From JAEUIZ01 sp046155605 (GTDB lineage: Bacteria > Planctomycetota > Phycisphaerae > Phycisphaerales > UBA1924), in contig JBJXFQ010000045.1 of assembly GCA_046155605.1 (NCBI GenBank), forward strand, positions 1 to 64,000: a DNA stretch of 64,000 nt, read 5' to 3'. This document shows, in pieces, positions 10,901 through 18,843 of the stretch. The translations under genes were made by a program, and so were the position numbers. Numbering within the stretch: the first letter of the stretch is position 1; each line of letters begins with the position of its first letter. The notes below the pieces were generated by a model. The model worked only from the letters and a program-made list of their open reading frames with translations, was not told the origin of the DNA and searched no databases.

Positions 10901-10939
10901 ATCTGCTATTCGAACGTGTTCGCCGCGGGGTGTCCGTAA
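7907..10939 (+). CDS. Secreted YVTN beta-propeller / di-haem cytochrome c protein with GC-type dockerin-like anchor
   Basis: 1010 residues from ATG 7907, chosen because GGGGA lies 5 nt upstream and a signal-like N-terminus follows (MDNRALAYVTLIAFGVGAIG). Residues 40-500 hold beta-propeller blades of YVTN type (RLLVCNTADNRLEVFD, ALDEGRSRLYVLNRFAG). Two haem sites follow: CASCH at 516-520 and CVTCH at 695-699, in a cytochrome-c-peroxidase/MauG-like region. From residue 950 comes the two-repeat module (CYANCD...LNVSDFVCF, then ANCD...LNVNDFICY), ending AAGCP. It probably acts outside the inner membrane in electron transfer; the substrate is unknown. The next gene lies 41 nt downstream on the same strand. 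Confidence 0.9.
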   Translation: MDNRALAYVTLIAFGVGAIGAGVGLGTQRVTPGGRGPGAGGTDATTATLVNWETGHVHPVDMTPDRTRLLVCNTADNRLEVFDITSGTPALVAEIPVGLDPISVRARTNDEVWVVNNISDSVSIVRLSQKNVVATLRTKDEPSDVAFAGNPQRAFVSCSQANTVQVFDPANLAAAPTDVAINGEDPRALAVSPDGMKVYAAIFNSGNASTILGGGGLGGGALAYPPNIVGNPASPYGTANPPPNSGGSFSPPLAGGNPTPPRVGLIVKKNAAGEWMDDNNGNWTSLVSGPSAAASGRRPGWDLPDRDLAAIDASSLSVAYARSLMNICMAAGVNPATGQIAVVGTDATNEIRFEPNVNGKFVRVKVGLVNPATLVGTLKDLNAHLTYATPTLTNQTDRDLAIGDPRGVAFNAAGTLAYVTGMGSNNVVVINGNGDRAGLAPTIEVGEGPTGLALDEGRSRLYVLNRFAGTISVVSTTTEAVVATVPFFDPTPTPIKVGRKHLYDTHKTSGLGQASCASCHVNGGLDRLAWDLGDPSGTVKQLTGQNLGGGLPGLSPGTTNPPFQAWHPMKGPMTTQTLQDIIGKEPLHWRGDRAGIEEFNGAFVGLLGDTVQLTAQEMQEFEDFLATMAYPPNPFRNFDNSLPPSVSLAGHFSPGRFASTGGLAAGTPLTTGNPQAGLTLYTDINRRIDGGAFACVTCHTLPTGAGPDLTFNLGTQQYQQFPVGPMGEHHAALVSVDGSTNLAIKTPQLRNAYQKVGFEATQLENNAGFGFLHDGSVDSLARFVSEPAFNPQNDAEVANLVAFLLCFAGGDLPQGALNSPLFPPGVPGKDSHAAVGWQTTLVSEATAPPAQITLIASMITQAQTNKVGLVVKGRIGGEQRGFVLRTTGPSAGSFQSDRAGQVVSPAALRALATAGGELTYTVVPKNTETRIGIDRDENGVFDRDQADVACYANCDASHVPPILNVSDFVCFLNKFAANDPTANCDGSTTPPVLNVNDFICYSNVFAAGCP

Positions 10940-10980
10940 CGAGCGTCGTTGGGAGGGCAGGCTCGAGAGGAGCGACGGCC

Positions 10981-11928
10981 ATGGTTGCGACGCCTTTCAT
11001 GGAAGCGATGGGTGGCCTGCTGGTGAGGACATGCGCCGCGTCGGGCGTGATGCTCGTCGTGGCGATGGCCGCGAGCCGGGCCGACGTGCTGCCGATCGTC
11101 AACCCCGGATTCGAGCAACTCAATGTCACGCTGCGTGCGGGCGAACAGACGAACGGCGCGGGCGGGGGCGTGACGCCCGTGACGACGCGATGGGTCTTTC
11201 CGTTTCCTTCCAACGGCAACCTGCCGCAGTCGGGCGTGATCGTGCCGGGCTGGAGGACGTACATCCCGCAGCCGGGGAGCGGCGTCCTCGCGGGCGTGCT
11301 GCGGCCCGATGTCCTGTTCGGCGGCACGCCGTGGATGAGCGGGTATTCGGGGAGCCACGTCATCGCGGCGCAGGCGGCGGAGGTCTCACAGACGCTCAAC
11401 GTGCGGTGGCAACCGAGCACGACGTACACGCTGCGCTTTCTCGCGGGGATCGGCATCACGGACAGCGAGTACGCGCCGCTCATCGGGCTACTCGCGACGC
11501 CGGACCTCACGACGCTCGCGTTTCTCGGCACGCCGGGGGTCACGTCGGTGGCGCGGATGCCGCTGGTGAACATCCAGCAGCAGCAGTTCGGGACGATGCT
11601 GGCCTTCTCGTTCTCGTTCACGACGCCGGCGGCGCTCCCGCCCGGGGTGGCGGGCCACTACATCGCCATCTCGTTCGTCGGGAGCGACGGCATCCCGCGG
11701 ATGTGCTACGACGACTTCGGGCTCGAGGCGGTCTCCGAGTTGTGCTACGCCAACTGCGACCTGAGCGCGACGCCGCCGGTGCTGAACGTCGCGGATTATG
11801 TGTGCTTTCTGAACGCGTTCGCGGCCGGCGCGGCGAGCGCGAACTGCGATGGCAGCACGACGCCGCCTGTGTTGAACGTGAACGATTTCATCTGTTACTC
11901 GAACTCGTTTGCCGCGGGGTGCCCGTAG
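10981..11928 (+). CDS. Secreted protein of unknown function with GC-type dockerin-like anchor
   Basis: 315 residues from ATG 10981, which is preceded by AGGAG at 8 nt; an upstream in-frame start at 10930 would overlap the preceding gene. A signal-type N-terminus ends near MAASRADVLP. The body begins PIVNPGFEQLNV, a phrase typical of carbohydrate-binding-like or PEP-CTERM proteins with a jelly-roll fold. It includes a large Gly/Pro-rich beta region and a WRTYIPQPGSG segment. The last 60 residues are the paired anchor (CYANCD...LNVADYVCF; ANCD...LNVNDFICY; AAGCP). No catalytic motif was recognised. It is probably co-transcribed with the cytochrome gene. Confidence 0.85.
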   Translation: MVATPFMEAMGGLLVRTCAASGVMLVVAMAASRADVLPIVNPGFEQLNVTLRAGEQTNGAGGGVTPVTTRWVFPFPSNGNLPQSGVIVPGWRTYIPQPGSGVLAGVLRPDVLFGGTPWMSGYSGSHVIAAQAAEVSQTLNVRWQPSTTYTLRFLAGIGITDSEYAPLIGLLATPDLTTLAFLGTPGVTSVARMPLVNIQQQQFGTMLAFSFSFTTPAALPPGVAGHYIAISFVGSDGIPRMCYDDFGLEAVSELCYANCDLSATPPVLNVADYVCFLNAFAAGAASANCDGSTTPPVLNVNDFICYSNSFAAGCP

Positions 11929-11934
11929 GTCAGC

Positions 11935-11973
11935 GCGAGCGTCGGTCCGGCCATTACTCATTCGGACGCTCGC
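11935..11973. terminator. Candidate bidirectional terminator hairpin between convergent genes
   Basis: Perfect 9-bp arms GCGAGCGTC (11935-11943) and GACGCTCGC (11965-11973) enclose a 21-nt loop. The hairpin begins 7 nt after the stop of the 10981-11928 gene and lies between it and the converging gene at 12037. There is only a short T run (GGGTTTC), so the assignment is tentative. Confidence 0.4.
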
Positions 11974-12036
11974 GGGTTTCAACCGCGCGAGTGATCGAAC
12001 GTCAACACGCGCAAATCCCGTCAGATGCGTCGCGTT

Positions 12037-14672
12037 TCAGGGGCACCCGGCTGAGAATCGCTGCTGGAAGCAGATGAAGTCGTTGACGGTCAGTTGCGGC
12101 AGGCCCGTGCTCTTGTCGCAGTTGGCGTAGAGGTCGCCGGCGGCGAAACGGTTGAGGAAGCAGATGAAGTCGGCGACCGTGAGTTTGGGCGGGGTCTGGC
12201 TGCCGTCGCAGTTGGCGTAGCAGGATGCGCAGCCCCTGTTGTAGAGGATGTTAAGTGTCGCGTCCGTGCTGGCGGGCTTCACGGCGACGAGGTCCAAGCG
12301 CCCGTCGTAATTCCAATCTTCGGCAATCACGTCGTATGGGTGATCCAGCGTGCCATACGCGACCGGGCCGACGAACGTGCCGTCGCCCCGATTGAGGCAC
12401 ACGAGAATGCCCACGAGGTCCGCGGTGGCCGCGAGGTCAAGGTCGCCGTCGCCGTCCAGGTCCGCAACGATCGAGCGTGGGCGGCAGAATGTCGAATGGC
12501 TTCGGGCCTCCCAGCCGGGGGCGAGGTTCCCCATTCCGTCATTCATCCAGACTTGGACGACGAGTTTGTAGTTCGTGCCGGGCTGGTCGGACCAGAAGAA
12601 CGCGGCGGCGTCGGCGAAGCCGTCGCCGTTGAAATCGCCGACCACGTGCGATCGCGGGTAGGCGTCGAGCGTGTAACTCCGCGTGAGCGTGAACGTCCCG
12701 TCGCGGTTGTTGGCGAGCACGGCCAAGCCACCGGCGGTCACGCCGTTGCCCGTGGTGGCGATGATGTCCAGGTACTCGCGTCATCGACCCGACCGAGGCC
12801 GACGGAACCTTGCGGCGACACGATCGGCCACTTTCCCAGCAGATACTCCTCCGGACTACCGCAGGTGCCATTGCCGTTGTTCCGGTACACTAGGACGCGC
12901 CGGTCGATGGGAATCGGGTCGGATCCCTGGTATATCTGGCATGTGCGAATCACAACGTCAATATCTCCATCTCGGTCTATGTCGCCCAGTTCTGCGTCGG
13001 TCGGAAAGGAGTCTCCCATAAGGTATGGAACCGGCGCAGCGAACTCGCCGTTGGGCAGCTGCGGAAAGATCCATACTTTGCCCGGCCGGTCATAGCCACC
13101 TATCACGATCGTGTCGAGCAGCACCACGTCTGCACGCGCATCCGCGTTCAAGTCGCCGACGCAGGCGAACTCACCGCATGACTCCTGCCACCCGCCTAGG
13201 CCGTAGGAAAAAGTTGGAACCAGCGACCCGTTTGGAAGCTGACTGAAGATACGCAACTGGGGCGAGTTGTAGGCGGTGACGACAACGCGCCGGTCATTCG
13301 AAGCCGCCGAGAGCAAGCCGACGGCGCGCCAAGAGCCTTGAACCCCCACGGAGGGCCGGGGTTGCTGCTCGAAGCCCAGGAAGCGACCCGAAGCCTCGGA
13401 GTGGATGACCCGCAAGGTTCCCCGTTCGCCATTCGTAATGACCACTTGTGCAACCCGAGCGGAGCGACCCAGGCGGCCCAGCCTCACGAACCATGACTCA
13501 CGCCACGTCTCCGTCAGTTCCTTCGTCGCAAACGTGCCGCCCCCTTGGTTCCGCAGGAGCACCACGGCCTTCCGGAACTCCTCGCCAAACAAGAGGTCGA
13601 TGTCGCCATCCCCGTCGGCATCGCCCGCGGCAACGCTCGGGTAGTACACGGCCGTCCCCGCTGAGGAGCCGAAGCCCGCGTAGATCTCGTACCCGGTTGC
13701 GGCGCTCCACTGCCCGGCGCCCAGATTCAGCCAAACACTGGCGGTGGGCCATGTTCCACAGGAGGCCAGGTCCGGGCGGCCGTCGCCGCTCAGGTCGGCG
13801 GCGACGATCGCGTACTCCGAGCCGCCGGCGCTGGTGAGGACCGGGCCGGGCGTGAAGTTGGCAGCGCCATCGTTGAGGAGGATGCGAGCCTTGCTCCCGC
13901 TCGGGATCGCCAGATCGATGTCGCCGTCGCCATCGAAGTCGGCGCCGTCGAGGAATGGGCCTGGATAAGGGAAGTTGAGGTTAGAATCGCCGCGCTGGGT
14001 GACGCCCCCGACGACGGGGATGCGGCGCTCGCCGAACAATCCCCCGGAGGGGCTATTGATCAACATTGAAAGGTCGTTGCTCAGAGTGTTGAGCGAGGCC
14101 ACATCCGGACGGCCGTCGTGATTGAAATCAGCGATTTTCACTGAACGCGGCATGTCGCCCACGCGGTGATCGGTTCGGGGGCCGAGCGTGCCATCGCCGA
14201 GGTTCGGAAAGAGCGAGACCGTGTCGTCGAAGCCGTTGGCAACGGCACAATCCAAGTCGCCGTCACCATCGAAATCGGCCAGTTCGACGTGGGTACACTC
14301 GCGCCCGCCGGGGTAGATCACCGGCTGCTCGAAGACGCCGTCGCCGCGGCCCATGAGCACGGACAGGTAGTACGCCTGGACCGGGGGCTTGACGTTCGTC
14401 ACGACGGCGTCCGCGTTCCCATCGCCGTTGAGGTCGCCCAGGGCAAAGGATGTCGCGTGGGAAAAAAGCGGCGGCCCGATGAATCCCTCCCAGCCGGTGA
14501 CCACCGCGGGATTGGCAAAGAGCGGGTGGCCGTCGCCCTCGGTGTCGGGCAGGCAAGCGGTCTGGGCGAGCCCCGTGGTGCTCATGCACAACAGCCCGAG
14601 CGCGATCATCGCCCTGCGCAGGCGCACCGCGACTGCGATCCCACCGGTCGGCACGGCCACGCCCTTTTCCAT
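12037..14672 (-). pseudogene. FG-GAP/VCBS repeat secreted protein with GC-type dockerin-like anchor, split by a frameshift
   Basis: Two overlapping frames make one protein. The upstream part runs from ATG 14672 (signal peptide ...AMIALGLLCMSTTGLAQ) through many FG-GAP repeats (GDLNGDGNADAVVT, ADFDGDGDLDCAVA, GDIDRDGDIDVVI) and stops at 12738 after the unrelated tail STWTSSPPRATA. The other frame continues the repeat at EYLDIIATTGNG and DFNGDGFADAA, and ends in the anchor (CYANCD...LTVADFICF; ANCD...LTVNDFICF; SAGCP). The break lies near 12775-12782: removing two bases (GC) restores VDDEYLDII. FG-GAP repeats form integrin-alpha-like beta-propellers with Ca2+ sites, so this was a surface or secreted binding protein. 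It may be a genuine pseudogene or a base-calling error. Confidence 0.8.
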
Positions 14673-14844
14673 GACACTAAGTCTACCGCATTCCCCCGGG
14701 CCACCCAACGATCCCGGACCGCCAATCAAATTGGGCTTGACTTGGTGCCCGGTGTTCCGGTAATCCAGCGATCTGTGGTCCGGTTCCGCGTACGGAACGG
14801 CGATGGCGTGAAAAAGGAGATCACCGATAAGTCGGCAACAGTTC

Positions 14845-15684
14845 TTGGCTGTCGCGAATGGCGTGTTGACCATGGCGACCCAGGCATGGGCGGCGACCCG
14901 GACTTTTACGGGCCTCAATTCGAACGACTGGCACGACAGTGGCAACTGGTCGCCTCAATTCGTGCCGACGGCTAGTGATCGGGCGATCATTCCGGTCACC
15001 AAGACCGCCGAGATCTTGTCTCAAAACGGTCTCGCGGACACCGTGGACTGTGCCGGCACGATCCTGATCCATCCGACCTACAAGCTGACACTCGAGAACA
15101 ACAACGACAATATCGCGGCCACGCCCGACAACTCGGAGATCGATGGAGAGATCATCCTCGAATACGACAACGTAAACGTGCATGGCGGCTCGCTGGCCTT
15201 CACCACGGCGGATCACGTCGTAGATGGAGACGGAAGGATCAAAGGCGGGAACGCGGATGTGTGCTTCATCGAGATCGACGGCGGGCGTAAGCTCACCAAC
15301 CAACTAGCGAACACGGGCCAGGGCATCCGGGGTTCCCTGACGATCGTCGCCACCGGCGAGGATCCCCCCGCGACGACCTTCCGCAACGAAGGGCTCGTGG
15401 AAGTTTCGGAGCTCAAGTCCAGCAACATCGTGCTCTCGGCCAACATTGATCTGGAGGACATCGGGGGCGCGAAGTGGGCCGTCAACGCGTGCAACGCCAA
15501 GCTCATCTTCCAGAATGAGGCGCTCACGCTCAGTGGGGACTTCACCGTTCTCACGACGTTCAATCCGCAGGGCGGGCGCGATTTTCAGTTTGATCAGACG
15601 GTGTGGACCTGCGGGACTTACACGCGAGAAACCGGCGGGCTCGTGGACCGTGACCTCCACTGTGTCTGCTTGCGCGGCCTGTAA
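14845..15684 (+). CDS. Secreted beta-rich protein of unknown function
   Basis: 279 residues from TTG 14845. After a hydrophobic start ending ATQAWA-A come TGLNSNDWHDSGNWSP and FVPTASDRAIIP, a motif seen at the N-terminus of many secreted beta-helix/passenger proteins. The rest is rich in Asn, Gly and alternating hydrophobics (IDGEIILEYDNVNVHGGSL), suggesting a right-handed beta-helix. There is no dockerin-like anchor, unlike its neighbours. The frame is open upstream to 14812, and an AUA codon at 14827 sits 7 nt after AGGAG. Starting there would add a basic n-region (SRQQFL), so the true start is uncertain. It diverges from the FG-GAP gene. Confidence 0.6.
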   Translation: MAVANGVLTMATQAWAATRTFTGLNSNDWHDSGNWSPQFVPTASDRAIIPVTKTAEILSQNGLADTVDCAGTILIHPTYKLTLENNNDNIAATPDNSEIDGEIILEYDNVNVHGGSLAFTTADHVVDGDGRIKGGNADVCFIEIDGGRKLTNQLANTGQGIRGSLTIVATGEDPPATTFRNEGLVEVSELKSSNIVLSANIDLEDIGGAKWAVNACNAKLIFQNEALTLSGDFTVLTTFNPQGGRDFQFDQTVWTCGTYTRETGGLVDRDLHCVCLRGL

Positions 15685-15876
15685 CGAACCCTGATCGACC
15701 ATCCACATGACCATCACCAGCGTCATGCCCGCCATCGGGTGACACCGGCTAGGCGCTCGCTTCGCGTTCGCGGGGTTCGTTAGCCCGAAACAGCACGGGT
15801 CCATGGCGCGCGGCGTGCATACCCGTGCCCGCCTTTGGCCTCGCCCCAACTCGCCCCCTCCGGCCCTCCTTCGGGG

Positions 15877-18036
15877 CTATCTCTTGATCGCCCGGATCCC
15901 CAGGAACATCGGGATCTCGCGGCGGGCGCGGTCTTCCTCGGCGGCGCGCGGGCCGGGCTGGCTGCGGCGCATGCTGGGCCATTCTTCGAGCGCCTCGATC
16001 ACGAACCCCGCGTCGGCGAGCGACTTGATATAGGCCTGAATCGGGCGATGGAAGGTGAGCGTCGTCACCGGCGGCTGGCCGTGTGCGGCGCGGGCGGGAT
16101 TCATCACGATCGCGTTCTGGCCCGGTGAAAGATAGCCATCAACGCGGCGGAACTGGCGCGGCTTGGGGGCTCGGCCCATCGGCGCGCCGGTGCGACCGCG
16201 TGGGGCCGACGGCTCGTCCCAATCCCATGACGTTTGCCCCGGCGCACGGAACGCGGGATGGAGGATGATCGCCACGAACGCGCCGCCGGGCGCGAGCGAG
16301 CCCGCCACGCCGCGAAAGACGGGATCGAGCGTGTCGATGTTCATCAGCGCCATGACGCAGATGGCGGCGTCGAACGTGCCGAGGTTCAGCGATGCCAGGT
16401 TCCGCGCGTCCCCAACCTCGAATCGGCACTCGGGCGATCGCTGGCGAGCGGCGTCGATGAGTCGAGCGGCGGCATCGACGCCGGTGACGCTCACGCCAAG
16501 CGCGGCGAGTTTGCGCGCGGCCATGCCCTGGCCGCAGGCCACGTCGAGGACGCGCATGCCGGCCTGTGGACGCAGAAGGCGGAGGGTGCCGGGCAGGATG
16601 ACGTTGCCGAAGTGGTCGCTACGCTCATCCTGAAGGAGCGTGTCGTACCAGGTGGCGACATGGTCCCACGAGGTTTCGGCGGCCGGCCCGACGGCTGGTG
16701 ATTTGCTCTTGGCTTCGCGCGCGGGAGACGGAGCGGACGCCCCGGGTGGAGACGCTTCAGAAGATGCAGAATCTGAGCCAGACGCGGTCGTCCCCGCCAG
16801 AGCGGATTCGGCGAGGGGCGCGAGGACTGCCGCAGAGGTCGTGCCCGCTGCTTCGCCGACACGCTTGGATTTCTGCGATTCCACCGGCGCGGCAGGCAGG
16901 ATCGACGCCGTCGGGCGCTTCGGGGGTGTCGCGCCCACGCTGCGATAGAACGCGGCGGGTGCCTGGCTGCTCAGGCGCAGCGACTGCCCCGTGGCCGGGT
17001 GCGTGAAGCCGAGTTCCGCGGCGTGGAGCGCCATGCGTCCCATCGGGTCGTCGGTCGCGCCGTAGCGCGGGTCGCCGACGATCGGATGGCCGAACTCTTT
17101 CATATGGATGCGGATCTGGTTCTTGCGTCCGGTCTCGAGGCGGAGTTGGAGGAGGCATCGGCCCTGGCCCGATTCGAGGACGCGGTAGTGTGTGATCGCG
17201 AGTTTGGGCTCGCTCGCGCCGACCTCCGGGCCGCGCCGCTCGGCGAGGCGTTCGGCGGAGCGCTCGGCCTTGACGAAGTCGCCGATCTCGACGCTGCCCG
17301 CCGCGCCGAACTCCTCGTCCTGGATGAAACTCTGGATCGTGCCGCTGGGCTTCTGGCGAGCGAAGCGCGACTTGGGCTCGTCGGTGGGTTGGGCATCGGC
17401 CGCGCCCGCGGCGGCGGAAATCGCCGCGCCCGTGCCGGCGTCGGTCGCGCCGATCTCACCCTGCACGACGGCGACATAGAGCCGATGCACGCGGCGGCTG
17501 CGAAAGTCCTCTTTGAGCCAGCGATACGCGCGCTCGGACTTGGCAAAGACGAGGAGGCCCGAGGCCTCTTTATCCAGGCGGTGGATGATCCAGACCTTGG
17601 TGCCGCGCTGGCGTTTCTGGTCGCGGACATAGACCTTGACCATGTCGAAAAGGGCCGGACGTTTCTCGCCGGGCATGTTGGAGGTGAGCAGGCCGGGCGG
17701 CTTATCAACGACGAGCAGATGCTCGTCCTCGTGGATGATGTCGAGATCGCGCGGGGGCGGCTGGTCCTGTCGGCCTTTGTGCTGCGGCGGGCCGAAGTCA
17801 CGGCGCGGGCCGCGAGGGCCGCCTCCTTGAGAGCCACGTGAGCCGTCGCGCGGTCCACGCGAGCCGTCGCGGGGCGGCCGGGAATCCGGGCGCGGGCCAC
17901 GGCTTGGCGGGCGTGGTCCCCCACCACCTGCGCCGCCCAAACTACCCGCCCCGGGCGGGCTCACGCGACGCGGACCGCCTGGCGACGGGGGCGAAGGGAA
18001 GGGGGGAATCGCGTCGTGCGGGCCGCCGGGGCTCAT
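15877..18036 (-). CDS. RluA-family pseudouridine synthase fused to a SAM-dependent methyltransferase
   Basis: 719 residues. Residues 1-97 are a disordered Gly/Pro/Arg-rich arm. Residues 98-375 are an RluA-type pseudouridine synthase: DEHLLVVDKPPGLLT, the catalytic segment HRLDKEASGLLVF (Asp155) and the ETGRKNQIRIHM motif. A low-complexity insert lies around 205-285. After an Ala/Ser/Pro linker (about 390-455) comes a class I methyltransferase: motif I VLDVACGQGMAARKLA, the acidic VTGVDAA, then the GTFDAAICVMALMNI and APGGAFVAII region. RluA enzymes isomerise uridine in rRNA or tRNA; the methyltransferase substrate is unknown, possibly the same RNA. The start overlaps the coaB stop by 4 nt (ATGA). 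Confidence 0.88.
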   Translation of the reverse strand: MSPGGPHDAIPPFPSPPSPGGPRRVSPPGAGSLGGAGGGGPRPPSRGPRPDSRPPRDGSRGPRDGSRGSQGGGPRGPRRDFGPPQHKGRQDQPPPRDLDIIHEDEHLLVVDKPPGLLTSNMPGEKRPALFDMVKVYVRDQKRQRGTKVWIIHRLDKEASGLLVFAKSERAYRWLKEDFRSRRVHRLYVAVVQGEIGATDAGTGAAISAAAGAADAQPTDEPKSRFARQKPSGTIQSFIQDEEFGAAGSVEIGDFVKAERSAERLAERRGPEVGASEPKLAITHYRVLESGQGRCLLQLRLETGRKNQIRIHMKEFGHPIVGDPRYGATDDPMGRMALHAAELGFTHPATGQSLRLSSQAPAAFYRSVGATPPKRPTASILPAAPVESQKSKRVGEAAGTTSAAVLAPLAESALAGTTASGSDSASSEASPPGASAPSPAREAKSKSPAVGPAAETSWDHVATWYDTLLQDERSDHFGNVILPGTLRLLRPQAGMRVLDVACGQGMAARKLAALGVSVTGVDAAARLIDAARQRSPECRFEVGDARNLASLNLGTFDAAICVMALMNIDTLDPVFRGVAGSLAPGGAFVAIILHPAFRAPGQTSWDWDEPSAPRGRTGAPMGRAPKPRQFRRVDGYLSPGQNAIVMNPARAAHGQPPVTTLTFHRPIQAYIKSLADAGFVIEALEEWPSMRRSQPGPRAAEEDRARREIPMFLGIRAIKR

Positions 18037-18698
18037 GGCTTCACCGGACGCTTCGCGTCGATCAGGTCCATCAGCCAGCCGGCAAACTTCGATTTCGCCA
18101 CCGCGCCGGCGGTTCGCGTCTCGGAGCCATCCGCGCCGAGGACGACGGCCTCGATCGTCTCGCCATCCATCGTTTCGAGCGGGTTGCCGACGACCATGTC
18201 GATGCGCTTGCGTTCGAGTTTACTCCGCGCGGACGCGAGCAACTCATCGCGCGGTTCGAGCGCGAAGCCGACCAGCAACTGCCCCGGCGTGCGCCGCGAG
18301 GCGACCTCGGCGAGCAGATCGGGCGTCGGTTCGAGCTCCAACATCAGGTTCTCGTTCTTGCGGCGAAACTTGCCGCCAAAGAACTGCGGGTCGATCTTCG
18401 GCCGGTAGTCCGCGACGGCCGCGGCCATCACCAGCACGCCGGCGCGCGGCGTCTCGGTGGCGAGTAAGCCTTGCAAATCGGCGCAGGTCCGAAACCGCAC
18501 AACGCGGACGCGCGAATCGGCGGGCACACGCGAAACCGGGCCAAGCAACAACGTGACGGCCCACCCGCGGCGCGCGGCCTCGTCGGCCAAGGCGACGCCC
18601 ACGCGGCCAGACGAGCGATTACCAAGGAATCGCACGGCATCGATCGGCTCGTGCGTCGGACCGGCAGTAATGAGCAGTGTTCGGGCGGAGTCAGGCAA
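18033..18698 (-). CDS. coaB: Phosphopantothenate-cysteine ligase domain protein (CoaB)
   Basis: 221 residues, starting at TTG 18698 with AGGA about 11 nt upstream. Diagnostic segments are LLITAGPTHEPIDAVRFLGN and RSSGRVGVALADEAARRG at the N-terminus, then VLVMAAAVADYRP, and LLVGFALEPRDELL further on. CoaB joins cysteine to 4'-phosphopantothenate in coenzyme A synthesis. In most bacteria this domain is fused behind the CoaC decarboxylase; here it stands alone and no CoaC was found in the window. It is translationally coupled to the RluA-methyltransferase gene. A GTGCCACC-type repeat lies about 60 nt upstream. Confidence 0.88.
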   Translation of the reverse strand: MPDSARTLLITAGPTHEPIDAVRFLGNRSSGRVGVALADEAARRGWAVTLLLGPVSRVPADSRVRVVRFRTCADLQGLLATETPRAGVLVMAAAVADYRPKIDPQFFGGKFRRKNENLMLELEPTPDLLAEVASRRTPGQLLVGFALEPRDELLASARSKLERKRIDMVVGNPLETMDGETIEAVVLGADGSETRTAGAVAKSKFAGWLMDLIDAKRPVKP

Positions 18699-18756
18699 TG
18701 CGGCGGTTCCTCAATGTGGGGGCGATCGTAGCGCGACGGTGAGGCAGCGCACAGGC

Positions 18757-18777
18757 GGCACGCCCGTGCCACCAAAG
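18757..18777. repeat. Short palindromic repeat with GTGCCACCAAA foot
   Basis: GGCACG (18757-18762) and CGTGCC (18765-18770) form a tight hairpin followed by ACCAAAG. The 11-mer GTGCCACCAAA at 18766-18776 recurs exactly at 49905-49915, beside a different palindrome. It lies in the 145-nt spacer between the S10 peptidase and coaB genes, which holds nothing else recognised. Confidence 0.5.
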
Positions 18778-18843
18778 CCAGGAGCCGACAAGGCACACTG
18801 CCACCAGTGCAGAGCCAGGCCAAAGCGAAGCGTCCCCGATGCG

